Below are positions 19,226 to 27,242 of a stretch of 37,318 nt of DNA, piece by piece. Source of the stretch: Coriobacteriaceae bacterium. GTDB lineage: Bacteria; Actinomycetota; Coriobacteriia; Coriobacteriales; Coriobacteriaceae. The notes below the pieces were generated by a model, which made no database searches, was not told the DNA's origin, and saw only the letters and a program-made list of their open reading frames with translations. Location of the stretch: NCBI GenBank assembly GCA_030525945.1, contig JAUNDT010000003.1:1-37318 (forward strand), given 5' to 3'. Position 1 is the first letter of the stretch. Every line of letters starts with the position of its first letter. Made by a program: the position numbers and the translations under genes.

Positions 19226-21250
19226 ATGGCAAAAGGCGAAACCGTATCGAGCAAACTGCAGTCAGGTCGCCCCGGCGTGAACATGCCCGTGGCGCCGTTT
19301 TCCGCGCGCGCCGCCGCCGAGCATGTGCGCGATCAAGGCGAGGGGCGTGCGCCGAGTCTGGTTGACCAGGTGGGCAAGGTCCCCACCGACCCTGGTTGCT
19401 ACCTGTGGAAGGATGCCGAGGGCAGCGTCATCTACGTCGGCAAGGCCAAGAACCTGCGCGCCCGCCTGCGTCAGTACGTCACCCTGACCGACGACCGCGC
19501 CAAGATCCCCCTCATGATGCAGCTCGTGGCGAGCTTCGACTACATCGTGGTGGAGACCGAGCACGAGGCCCTGGTGCTCGAGCGCGAGCTCATCGCCCAG
19601 TACCACCCGTATTTCAACGTCGATTACAAGGACGACAAGTCCTATCCCTATATCGCCATCACGAAGGGGGACGTGTTCCCCGCCATCAAGTACACGCGAG
19701 AGAAGCACCGCCCCGACACGCGCTACTTCGGCCCGTACACCGATAGCCGCGCGGCGCGGGAGACCATCGACACGCTGCGCAAGGTGTGCCCGGTGTGCAC
19801 GGCGTCGTGCACCGAGTGGAAGCGCGTGCGCCGCCTGCTGGAAAAGCACCCGGACGAGGCGGATATCATCGAGCTCATATGCGGCAGCCAGGGCCGACCG
19901 TGCTTCGACTACCACGTGGGGCGCGGTCCCGGCGTGTGCGCGGGCATGATCGGACGCGATGAGTACGCCAAAAACGTGCGCCGCGTGGAGCGGTTCCTCT
20001 CCGGCCAGCGCCGCGATCTGGTGGACGAGCTCAAGGCCGATATGGCACAAGCCGCTGCGGACCTCGATTTTGAGCGCGCGGGCCGTATCAAGCGCCGCTT
20101 GGCGGTGATCGACGGCCTGGACGACCGCCAGCAGGTCGTGTTCCCCACGAGCGTGGACCTCGACATCATCGGCTTCTACCGTGAGGAGACCATCGCGGGC
20201 GCCTGCGTGTTCGTGGTGCGCGAGGGGCGCGTTCAGCGCACCTGCGAGTTCATTTTGGATAAGGGCTTCGACGTTGACGAGATCGAGCTCGCCGCCGGGT
20301 TCGTCAAGCGCTACTACGACGAGACCTCCGATATCCCCGGCGAGGTGAACCTCGCGGTCGATCTGCCCGATGCCGAGGTGCTGGGGGAGTGGCTCACGGC
20401 CAAGCGCTGCCGCGTGTGCCGCCTGCATCGTCCGCAGCGTGGCGAGAAGCGCCGCCTGCTGGAGATGGCGCAAAAGAACGCCCGCCATGCGCTCATGCGC
20501 TACATGATGCGCACAGGATACTCCGACGACCGCACGAACCAGGCGCTGCTCCAGCTTGAGAGCGCGCTCGCGCTCGACGCGCCGCCCATGCGCATCGAGT
20601 GCTTCGATATCTCAACGCTGCACGGTGCCTTCACCGTGGCGTCGATGGTGGTCTTCACCAATGGCAAGCCCGATAAATCCCAGTATCGCCGCTTCAAGAT
20701 CCGTGCGGAGCTGGACGAGGCGAACGACTTCGTGTCCATGAGCGAGGTGCTGGGCAGGCGGTACGCGCCCGAGCGGATGGCCGACGAGCGCTTCGGCTCC
20801 CGCCCGGATCTGCTGGTGGTCGACGGCGGCCGCCCGCAGCTTACCGCGGCCATGAGGCAGCTGGAGGAGCTCGGGCTCGATATTCCCGTATGCGGCTTGG
20901 CGAAGGCCGACGAGGAGGTGTTCGTCCCATGGGATGACACGCCCATCGTGCTGCCGAGCGGGTCCGCGTCGCTGTATCTCATCAAGCAGGTACGTGACGA
21001 AAGCCACCGCTTTGCCATCACCTTCCACCGCGAGCTGCGCGGCAAGGCCATGACCACCTCGATTTTGGACGAGGTCGCAGGTGTCGGCCCCACGCGCAAG
21101 AAGGCGATCATGCGGCATTTCGGCTCGATGAAGCGCCTGCGTGCGGCGAGCGTGGAAGAGATCGCCGAAGTGAGGGGCGTGCCGCTTGAGGTGGCGCGGG
21201 CGGTGTTCGACTCGCTGCGAGCCCTGGATGCCGATAAAGCGGGGCAGTAG
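19226..21250 (+). CDS. uvrC: UvrABC excinuclease subunit C
   Basis: UvrC makes both incisions around a lesion bound by UvrB. The N-terminal GIY-YIG nuclease is marked by GCYL at 57-60 and VIYVGKAKN from 68. A UVR motif (DLDFERAGRIKRRL) lies mid-protein. The C-terminal RNase H-like nuclease has ECFDIS and LLVVDGG acidic residues. Two helix-hairpin-helix segments follow (GVGPTRKKAI). The 674 residues include about 45 extra at the N-terminus. The start is uncertain: ATG 19226 has a weak binding site and ATG 19283 is an alternative. It follows the ATP-grasp gene closely. No T-tailed terminator follows it. Confidence 0.95.
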   Translation: MAKGETVSSKLQSGRPGVNMPVAPFSARAAAEHVRDQGEGRAPSLVDQVGKVPTDPGCYLWKDAEGSVIYVGKAKNLRARLRQYVTLTDDRAKIPLMMQLVASFDYIVVETEHEALVLERELIAQYHPYFNVDYKDDKSYPYIAITKGDVFPAIKYTREKHRPDTRYFGPYTDSRAARETIDTLRKVCPVCTASCTEWKRVRRLLEKHPDEADIIELICGSQGRPCFDYHVGRGPGVCAGMIGRDEYAKNVRRVERFLSGQRRDLVDELKADMAQAAADLDFERAGRIKRRLAVIDGLDDRQQVVFPTSVDLDIIGFYREETIAGACVFVVREGRVQRTCEFILDKGFDVDEIELAAGFVKRYYDETSDIPGEVNLAVDLPDAEVLGEWLTAKRCRVCRLHRPQRGEKRRLLEMAQKNARHALMRYMMRTGYSDDRTNQALLQLESALALDAPPMRIECFDISTLHGAFTVASMVVFTNGKPDKSQYRRFKIRAELDEANDFVSMSEVLGRRYAPERMADERFGSRPDLLVVDGGRPQLTAAMRQLEELGLDIPVCGLAKADEEVFVPWDDTPIVLPSGSASLYLIKQVRDESHRFAITFHRELRGKAMTTSILDEVAGVGPTRKKAIMRHFGSMKRLRAASVEEIAEVRGVPLEVARAVFDSLRALDADKAGQ

Positions 21251-21357
21251 GCCCCTGCGGTGCCCACGCGTGGCCTGGCGGCTTGCGGAGGTGTCCTATC
21301 GAGGAGATCCGCCCAACCCGCAGCCCGTGCCTTCGCGTGGCAAAGTGTCAAATAAGA

Positions 21358-21409
21358 ATCGGCAAACGGTCGATTTACCGCCCAGGCGGCAGTCGCGCCG
21401 TTTGCCGAT
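21358..21409. repeat. 12-bp perfect inverted repeat upstream of the SBP gene
   Basis: ATCGGCAAACGG at 21358-21369 pairs with CCGTTTGCCGAT at 21398-21409. A smaller CCGC/GCGG hairpin lies inside. No T-run follows on the plus strand. It lies between uvrC and the sialic acid cluster, just ahead of the probable -10 box at 21440, so it may be an operator or a poor terminator for uvrC. Confidence 0.7.
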
Positions 21410-21439
21410 GCGACCTACCCCCAAGGCGCGGTGCGAACG

Positions 21440-21445
21440 TATCCT
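21440..21445 (+). promoter_or_regulatory. -10 box for the sialic acid transport operon
   Basis: TATCCT within GTATCCTA lies 61 bases before the SBP start codon and matches the box in front of the SDR gene. The remaining 21251-21506 gap contains the inverted repeat at 21358-21409 and no gene. Confidence 0.4.
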
Positions 21446-21506
21446 AGACTTGTCTGTAGTGCGCGCCGCATTGTGCGCGGCGTGCGAGCGCTTGATTGGA
21501 GTACCC

Positions 21507-23117
21507 ATGCGCGATCTTCTGAACAAGCAGGGCATGTCCCGCCGTACCTTCCTCGGCCTCACCGGCGCCACCGCCGTTGTCGCCGGCGCCACCCTGTCCG
21601 GCTGCGGTGGCGGCGAGGATGCCGGCTCCGCTCCCGCTGAGGGCGGCACCAAGGGCGGCGGCGTGATCACCGCCGGCTCCGCTTACACCACCACGAACTT
21701 CGATCCCTCCAGCACCTCCTCCGCACTTGCCTGCGGTACCAACTGGCATGTCGTCGAGGGTCTCTACGGCATCGACTTCCACGACTACAGCGTGTTCAAC
21801 GAGCTCGCCGACGGCGATCCCAAGCAGATTGACGACACCACCTACGAGGTCACGCTCCGCAAGGACGCCAAGTTCTCCGACGGTAATCCTGTGACTCCCG
21901 AGGACGTCATGGAGTCCTTCAAGCGCTCCACCGCTGAGGGCAACATCTACATCCCGATGCTCGCCCCCATCGCCTCCGTCGAGAAGAAGGACGACACCAC
22001 CCTCACCGTCAAGACGACCGTCCCGAACTTCTCCCTGCTCAAGGAGCGCCTGGCCATCGTCCGCGTCGTGCCCGCCGCTTCCACTAAGGAAGAGATGACC
22101 GCCAAGCCCGTTGGCTCCGGCCCCTGGATGTACGACGTCATCGACGACGCCAAGGTCGAGATGGTTCCCAACCCCGAGTACAACGGCGATCACAAGGCCG
22201 AGGACAAGAAGCTCCACATCGACATCCTCGTCGACCCCACCGCTCGCGTTCAGGCTCAGCAGGAGGGCACCACGCTCGTCATGGAGATGGTCACCGCTGA
22301 CGCCGTCGAGCAGCTCGAGGGCGCTGGCTGCCAGATGGACACCGTCAACGGCTTCGGCACCCGCTTCATGCTCTTCAACACCAAGAAGGCTCCGTGGGAC
22401 AACGTCAAGGTCCGTCAGGCCGTTATGTACGCGCTCGACACCGAGAAGATGATCGAGAACGCCTTCGCCGGCCTCGCCGTCGCCCCCACCTGCTACCTGC
22501 CCAAGGACTTCACGAACTACCATGAGGCTTCCACCGTGTACAAGCACGACGTGGACAAGGCCAAGAAGCTCATCGAGGAGGCCGGCATCACCCCCGGCAA
22601 GGTCGTGCTGTGCACCACCGACAACGAGCAGGTCGTTTCCATGTCCACCCAGGTCAAGCAGGACCTCGACGCCCTCGGCTTCGACGTTGAGCTCAAGGAG
22701 CGCACCTCTGCCGAGACCTACGCCGACATCGACGGCGGCTCCGACTTCGACATGCTGCTCGCCCCTGGCGATCCTTCCTGCTTCGGCGCCGACCCCGACC
22801 TGCTCATGAACTGGTGGTACGGCGACAACGCTTGGATGAAGACCCGTGCCCGCTGGAACGAGTCCGCTGAGTGGAAGCAGCTCACCGAGCTCATGGCCAC
22901 CGCTCTCGGCCAGACCGGCGACGAGCAGCAGGAGACCTGGAACAAGTGCTTCGACCTCATCGCCGAGCAGGCCGTTCTGTACCCTGTGCTCCAGGTTCAG
23001 ACCGTCACCGCCTCTTGGCGCGACACGCCGAACGGCGAGGGCGTCCGCATCGACGGCTTCAAGGGCATCGGCACCACCGGCATGTCCTTCATCGACTGCG
23101 CAACGGTTTCCGAGTAA
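21507..23117 (+). CDS. SBP family 5 lipoprotein, probable sialic acid-binding protein
   Basis: A 536-residue extracellular solute-binding protein of ABC family 5 (peptide/nickel class), lipid-anchored. The signal has a twin-arginine-like SRRTFLG at 11-17, a hydrophobic stretch and the lipobox LSGC ending at Cys33. The mature part has the family's FDPSSTSSAL and VTLRKDAKFSDG segments. Family 5 proteins bind peptides, but SatA-type members bind sialic acid. The downstream nanA-nanK-nanE order makes that the favoured ligand. ATG 21507 follows GGAG at five bases; the open frame back to 21186 is not coding. Codon bias is among the strongest here, as expected of an abundant binding protein. A terminator follows before the permease genes. 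Confidence 0.88.
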   Translation: MRDLLNKQGMSRRTFLGLTGATAVVAGATLSGCGGGEDAGSAPAEGGTKGGGVITAGSAYTTTNFDPSSTSSALACGTNWHVVEGLYGIDFHDYSVFNELADGDPKQIDDTTYEVTLRKDAKFSDGNPVTPEDVMESFKRSTAEGNIYIPMLAPIASVEKKDDTTLTVKTTVPNFSLLKERLAIVRVVPAASTKEEMTAKPVGSGPWMYDVIDDAKVEMVPNPEYNGDHKAEDKKLHIDILVDPTARVQAQQEGTTLVMEMVTADAVEQLEGAGCQMDTVNGFGTRFMLFNTKKAPWDNVKVRQAVMYALDTEKMIENAFAGLAVAPTCYLPKDFTNYHEASTVYKHDVDKAKKLIEEAGITPGKVVLCTTDNEQVVSMSTQVKQDLDALGFDVELKERTSAETYADIDGGSDFDMLLAPGDPSCFGADPDLLMNWWYGDNAWMKTRARWNESAEWKQLTELMATALGQTGDEQQETWNKCFDLIAEQAVLYPVLQVQTVTASWRDTPNGEGVRIDGFKGIGTTGMSFIDCATVSE

Positions 23118-23171
23118 CTTCGGTACGCGCGTGCGCTCGCATACCTGTTAAACGGGTGTACGCACCATGAG

Positions 23172-23222
23172 TGTGGGAGACTCGGAGGAGCTGTGCTTAC
23201 CGGGTCTCCCACATTGTTTTTC
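23172..23222 (+). terminator. Partial terminator between SBP and permease genes
   Basis: A 14-bp stem with one wobble (23172-23185 with 23200-23213) is followed by TTGTTTTTCT. It lies inside the transport operon, so it probably lets some transcription through and keeps binding-protein mRNA in excess over the membrane genes. Confidence 0.85.
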
Positions 23223-23245
23223 TATGAGAAGAGGGGGGAATTGTA

Positions 23246-24205
23246 GTGAATAATTTGCTGCGCCTCGTAGGCCGACGTCTTATCGCGCTGCCCATCATGG
23301 CGCTTGGCGTCACGCTGCTGGTGTTCGGCCTGATGTCGTTCACCGACCCGAGTATTCCGGCGCGCAACGCCCTGGGCGAGGGCGCTTCGCCGGAGGCGAT
23401 TGAGCAGTACATGGAGGAGCAGGGCCTGAACGACCCGCTTCCCGAGCGCTACGTGAACTATATCGGCGGCTTGCTCCAGGGCGATCTGGGCACCTATGGC
23501 GCCTCGCGCACGCCCGTTGCGAACCGCATCGCATCGGCTTTGCCCGTCACGATGCAGCTCACGTTCATCGGCTTGATCATCGGAGCGGTCGTCTCGTTCG
23601 TGCTCGGCGTCATCGCGGCCCTGTATCGCGACAAGTGGCCCGATCAGCTGATCCGCGTGTTCTCGATCGCCGGCATCGCAACGCCGTCCTTCTGGTTCGC
23701 CGTTCTGCTGATCCTGCTGTTCTCGTCGTACATGCACGTGCTGCCCGCTTCCGGCCCGCTGCCGGACTTCTTCGATAACCCTGCCGGCTACATGTCGCGT
23801 ATGCTCATGCCCGCGGTCGCCCTGGCGTTCCCGCTCACCGGCCAGATGACGCGTATCGTGCGTACCGCCATGGTCGAGGAGCTCGATAAGGACTACGTCC
23901 GCACCGCGCGCGGCGGCGGTCTGCCCGAGTTCGTGGTCATTGCCCGCAACGTGCTGCGCAACGCGCTCATTACCCCTGTCACCACGCTTGGCCTTAAGAT
24001 CGGTTACCTCATGGGCGGCGCCGTCGTCATCGAGGTCATCTTCAACCTGCCCGGCATGGGCACGGCCATCCTCGCCGGCATCACGGGCGGCGAGACCATG
24101 CTCGTCCAGGGCGTCGTTATCGTCGTGGCTCTGGCCTTCGTCATCATCAACATCGTGGTTGACATGCTGTACCTGCTCATCAACCCGCGCATTAGGACGG
24201 TGTAG
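23246..24205 (+). CDS. DppB-type ABC permease of the sialic acid transporter
   Basis: A 319-residue inner membrane permease of the peptide/nickel (DppB/OppB) class. It has one N-terminal helix, then a soluble stretch of about 80 residues, then five helices, with the EAA-type loop DYVRTARGGGLPEFVVIARNVLRNAL that contacts an ATPase. It forms a heterodimer with the permease part of the next gene product. The start is GTG 23246, preceded by the strong site GAGGGGGGAA. It lies just past the partial terminator, and the next gene starts four bases after its TAG. Substrate by context: sialic acid. Confidence 0.9.
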   Translation: MNNLLRLVGRRLIALPIMALGVTLLVFGLMSFTDPSIPARNALGEGASPEAIEQYMEEQGLNDPLPERYVNYIGGLLQGDLGTYGASRTPVANRIASALPVTMQLTFIGLIIGAVVSFVLGVIAALYRDKWPDQLIRVFSIAGIATPSFWFAVLLILLFSSYMHVLPASGPLPDFFDNPAGYMSRMLMPAVALAFPLTGQMTRIVRTAMVEELDKDYVRTARGGGLPEFVVIARNVLRNALITPVTTLGLKIGYLMGGAVVIEVIFNLPGMGTAILAGITGGETMLVQGVVIVVALAFVIINIVVDMLYLLINPRIRTV

Positions 24206-24208
24206 GCC

Positions 24209-26266
24209 ATGGTTAAGATTCGCGAAGAGCAAACCGCCAAGCTCGAGGAGGCAGCCTCCAAGGGCATGAAGTTCGGCGGCTTTAAGAATATGAAGATGAG
24301 CAGCAAGATCTCCTTGGTCCTGCTCGTGATCGTTGCCCTCACGGCTATTCTCGCCCCGGTCATCGCCCCGCATGACCCGCTCGAGATCTTCACCGCGCGC
24401 CAGGCGCCCGGCGACGGCTTTTTGTTCGGTACCGACGACAAGGGCCGCGACATCCTGTCCCGTATGCTTTACGGTGGCCAGTACTCGTTGATCATCGGCT
24501 TCGGCGCCACGCTGTTCGCCCTCGTGTGCGGCTCCATCGTCGGCGCGATTGCCGCCGTCGCGCGCAAGTCGATCTCCGAGGTCATCATGCGCGTCCTGGA
24601 CATCATCATGTCCGTTCCCGGCATCGCGCTCGCCGCGGTCCTCGTGCTGATCCTCGGCAACTCCGTCCCGGCGATCATCTTCTCCATCGGTTTCATGTAC
24701 ACGCCGCAGATCGCCCGTATCGTGCGCGCGAACATCGTGTCCGAGTACGGTGAGGACTATGTCCGCGCCGCCATCGTGTCCGGCGCTCAGGCGCCGTGGA
24801 TTCTCATGAAGCACGTGATGCGCAACTGCATCGCGCCCATCATGGTCTTCACCGTGACCCTTGTGGCCGATGCCATCATCTTCGAGGCCTCCCTGACCTT
24901 CATCGGCGCCGGCATCACCGAGCCGACCGCCACCTGGGGTAATATCCTCGCCGACGCCCGCGGCGGCGTGCTCGCCGGTCGCTGGTGGCAGGCGCTGTTC
25001 CCGGGCATCGCCATCATGGTCACCTGCCTGGCCCTGAATATCCTGTCCGAGGGCCTCACCGACGCCATGGCCGCCAAGCCCGGCGCCATGGTCGCTACCG
25101 ACGACGAGGACGCCGAGTCCCGTCGCGCCGACGACATCCTCGCCTCCGACCCCGTTCGCGCCTATGCCGAGCAGGCCGAGAGCCTGAATCGCCGTCTGAA
25201 CGACCTGCGCCAGGTCGAGCTGCAGCGCACCGACCGCCATGTGCCGGATTACTCGGTCAAGCCTCTGCTCGAGGTCAAGAACCTCTCCATCAACTTCGAT
25301 CATCACGGCGACGTGAACGTGGTCGACAACGTCTCGTTCGAGGTCCGTCCCGGCCAGTGCATGGCGCTCGTGGGCGAGTCCGGCTGCGGCAAGTCCATCA
25401 CCACCAAGGTGATCATGAGCCTCACCGACGCCGACGAGCATATGACCGGCGAGGTGCTCTTCGACGGTCAGGACCTGCTCAAGCTCACCAAGGATCAGCA
25501 CCGTCAGCTGCTCGGTCACGAGATCGCCATGGTGTACCAGGACGCCCTGTCCTCCCTGAACCCCTCCATGCTCATCTCCACGCAGATGAAGCAGCTCACC
25601 AGCCGCGGCGGTACCCGCTCGGCCGAGGAGCTCCTGGAGCTCGTGGGCCTCGACCCCAAGCGCACGCTCGAGAGCTACCCGCACGAGCTTTCCGGCGGCC
25701 AGCGCCAGCGCGTGCTCATCGCCATGGCGCTCACCCGCGACCCCAAGCTCGTCATTTGCGACGAGCCCACCACGGCGCTCGACGTGACCGTCCAAAAGCA
25801 GGTCATCAAGCTCTTGAACGACCTGCAGGCCCAGCTCGGCTTCGCGATGATCTTCGTGTCGCATGACCTCGCGCTCGTTGCCGAGGTGGCTAGCGAGATC
25901 ACGGTCATGTACGCCGGTCAGGTCATCGAGCAGGCGCCCACCAAGGAGCTGCTCACCAACCCGATTCACGAGTACACCCGCGGCCTGCTCGGCTCCGTGC
26001 TCTCCATCGAGGAGGGCGCCAAGGACGGCTCCCGCCTGCACCAGGTGCCCGGCTCCGTGCCCTCGCCCCAGGACTTCCCCCGCGGCGATCGCTTCGCACC
26101 GCGTTCGAGCCATCCCACGCTCGGCCTCGACGTCCATCCCGTCATCAAGGAGCTGCCCGGCAAGAACCATCGCTTCTCCGAGCTGCCCGATGCCTACCTC
26201 AAGGAGAACGGCCTCACGCCGTATCTCGACAAGATTGCCACTGCGACTGCACAGGAGGTGATGTAG
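24209..26266 (+). CDS. Fused DppC-type permease and DppD-type ATPase
   Basis: One 685-residue chain joins two ABC transporter parts. Residues 1 to about 290 are a DppC-like permease with the GTDDKGRDILSRMLYG segment and the EAA loop DYVRAAIVSGAQ. A charged linker of about 50 residues follows. The rest is a DppD-like ATPase with GESGCGKS, LSGGQRQRV and VICDEPTTALD. No frameshift or lost stop is visible and codon use is even, so the fusion is genuine. Comparable permease-ATPase fusions occur, as I recall, in SatABCD and the SiaEFGI system of Corynebacterium. The C-terminal GCxFxPRC cysteines usual in DppD-type ATPases are replaced (GDRFAPRSS). The stop abuts the next ATG. Confidence 0.9.
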   Translation: MVKIREEQTAKLEEAASKGMKFGGFKNMKMSSKISLVLLVIVALTAILAPVIAPHDPLEIFTARQAPGDGFLFGTDDKGRDILSRMLYGGQYSLIIGFGATLFALVCGSIVGAIAAVARKSISEVIMRVLDIIMSVPGIALAAVLVLILGNSVPAIIFSIGFMYTPQIARIVRANIVSEYGEDYVRAAIVSGAQAPWILMKHVMRNCIAPIMVFTVTLVADAIIFEASLTFIGAGITEPTATWGNILADARGGVLAGRWWQALFPGIAIMVTCLALNILSEGLTDAMAAKPGAMVATDDEDAESRRADDILASDPVRAYAEQAESLNRRLNDLRQVELQRTDRHVPDYSVKPLLEVKNLSINFDHHGDVNVVDNVSFEVRPGQCMALVGESGCGKSITTKVIMSLTDADEHMTGEVLFDGQDLLKLTKDQHRQLLGHEIAMVYQDALSSLNPSMLISTQMKQLTSRGGTRSAEELLELVGLDPKRTLESYPHELSGGQRQRVLIAMALTRDPKLVICDEPTTALDVTVQKQVIKLLNDLQAQLGFAMIFVSHDLALVAEVASEITVMYAGQVIEQAPTKELLTNPIHEYTRGLLGSVLSIEEGAKDGSRLHQVPGSVPSPQDFPRGDRFAPRSSHPTLGLDVHPVIKELPGKNHRFSELPDAYLKENGLTPYLDKIATATAQEVM

Positions 26267-27085
26267 ATGAGCGCTGCCGAGAAGGAGCCGATCATCTTCC
26301 TCGACGATATCTCCGTCACGTTCAAGTCCCGTACCGGCTCGCTGTTCCACCCCAACCTGGTGCACGCCGTCAACCACGTCTCCATCAAGCTCATGCCCGG
26401 TGAGACGATCGGCATCGTGGGCGAGTCCGGCTGCGGTAAGTCCACCACGGCGAACGTGATGTGCGGCCTGCAGTCGCCGACGTCCGGCAAGGTCTACTTC
26501 AAGGGCGAGGACGTCACCAAGCGCACCGCCGACCTGCGCCGCAAGATGGGGCGCGTGGTCTCCGTGGTCTTCCAGGACCCCGCCACCGCCTTGAACCCCC
26601 GCATGATCGTGCATGACCAGCTGCTCGACCCGCTGCTCGTCCACAAGGTGGGCAGCTCCGCCGAGCAGGAGCGGCGCATCAAGGAGCTCGTGGAACTCGT
26701 CGGCCTGCCCAAGAGCGCCCTGCGCGCCATGCCCGGTCAGCTCTCCGGCGGTCAGCGCCAGCGCGTTGCCATCGCCCGCGCCATGTCGCTCAACCCCTCG
26801 GCGATCATCGCCGACGAGCCGACCTCGGCGCTCGACGTGTCCGTGCGCGCGCAGATCCTGAACCTGCTCACGGACCTCAAGAAGGACCTCGGGCTGTCCA
26901 TGATGTTCATCTCGCATGACATCCAGACCGTCCGCTACATCTCCGACAAGATCGTGGTCATGAACCACGGCCAGATCATGGAGGAGGGCCCCGCAAAGCA
27001 GGTCTTCGAGAACCCGCAGGATCCCTACACCAAGATGCTGCTGGGAGCCGCGCCCTCGCTGCTCCATCCCAATCTGGGTAAGTAG
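26267..27085 (+). CDS. DppF-type ABC ATPase of the sialic acid transporter
   Basis: The second nucleotide-binding subunit, 272 residues, partners the ATPase half of the fusion protein. Walker A GESGCGKST, Q-loop VFQDPATALNPR, signature LSGGQRQRV and Walker B IIADEPTSALD are intact, with a switch histidine in FISHD. Its start is directly after the previous stop, with AGGAGGTGATG lying inside the end of the fusion gene. It lacks the long C-terminal oligopeptide extension, ending shortly after the ATPase core. A perfect hairpin at 27094-27126 follows. Confidence 0.9.
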   Translation: MSAAEKEPIIFLDDISVTFKSRTGSLFHPNLVHAVNHVSIKLMPGETIGIVGESGCGKSTTANVMCGLQSPTSGKVYFKGEDVTKRTADLRRKMGRVVSVVFQDPATALNPRMIVHDQLLDPLLVHKVGSSAEQERRIKELVELVGLPKSALRAMPGQLSGGQRQRVAIARAMSLNPSAIIADEPTSALDVSVRAQILNLLTDLKKDLGLSMMFISHDIQTVRYISDKIVVMNHGQIMEEGPAKQVFENPQDPYTKMLLGAAPSLLHPNLGK

Positions 27086-27093
27086 TATTCTTC

Positions 27094-27126
27094 GGGAGCG
27101 CTGAGCCACACGACATCAGCGCTCCC
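27094..27126 (+). terminator. Hairpin after the transporter genes (no T-run)
   Basis: An 11-bp perfect stem (27094-27104 with 27116-27126) and an 11-base loop begin eight bases after the ATPase stop. It lacks a T-run, so it may stabilise the upstream mRNA 3' end or act as a weak terminator before the nanA promoter. Confidence 0.6.
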
Positions 27127-27180
27127 CTGTGCGCCCGTGCGCCGCGTTGCCATTGTGCTCAGGCGCGGCGCTCGGGCGCG

Positions 27181-27220
27181 TATCATTGCATGTCAAGGAC
27201 CGGGTAGACGATCCCGGTCC
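27181..27220 (+). promoter_or_regulatory. nanA -10 box and leader hairpin
   Basis: TATCAT at 27181-27186 is a likely -10. The leader immediately downstream forms an 8-bp perfect hairpin, GGACCGGG (27197-27204) with CCCGGTCC (27213-27220). It ends nine bases before the AAGGAG binding site of nanA. It could be an operator for a regulator or an RNA structure affecting translation. Confidence 0.45.
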
Positions 27221-27242
27221 ATAGATGGAAGGAGCCATCCTC

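Noticed and set aside
21186..21506. N-terminal extension of the SBP gene to an ATG inside uvrC
   Set aside because: It would overlap uvrC and place the lipoprotein signal over 100 residues inside the protein; ATG 21507 has a good binding site directly before the signal.
24209..26266. Permease-ATPase fusion as a sequencing or assembly artefact
   Set aside because: The frame is continuous through a normal charged linker with even codon use, and similar fusions are known in sialic acid transporters.
23222..27109. A 1295-codon open frame antisense to the whole transporter gene set
   Set aside because: It mirrors genes with intact ABC motifs on the plus strand. The strong C/G third-base bias removes stop codons from the opposite strand, and the translation is low-complexity (rich in H, D, G, R) with no binding site.
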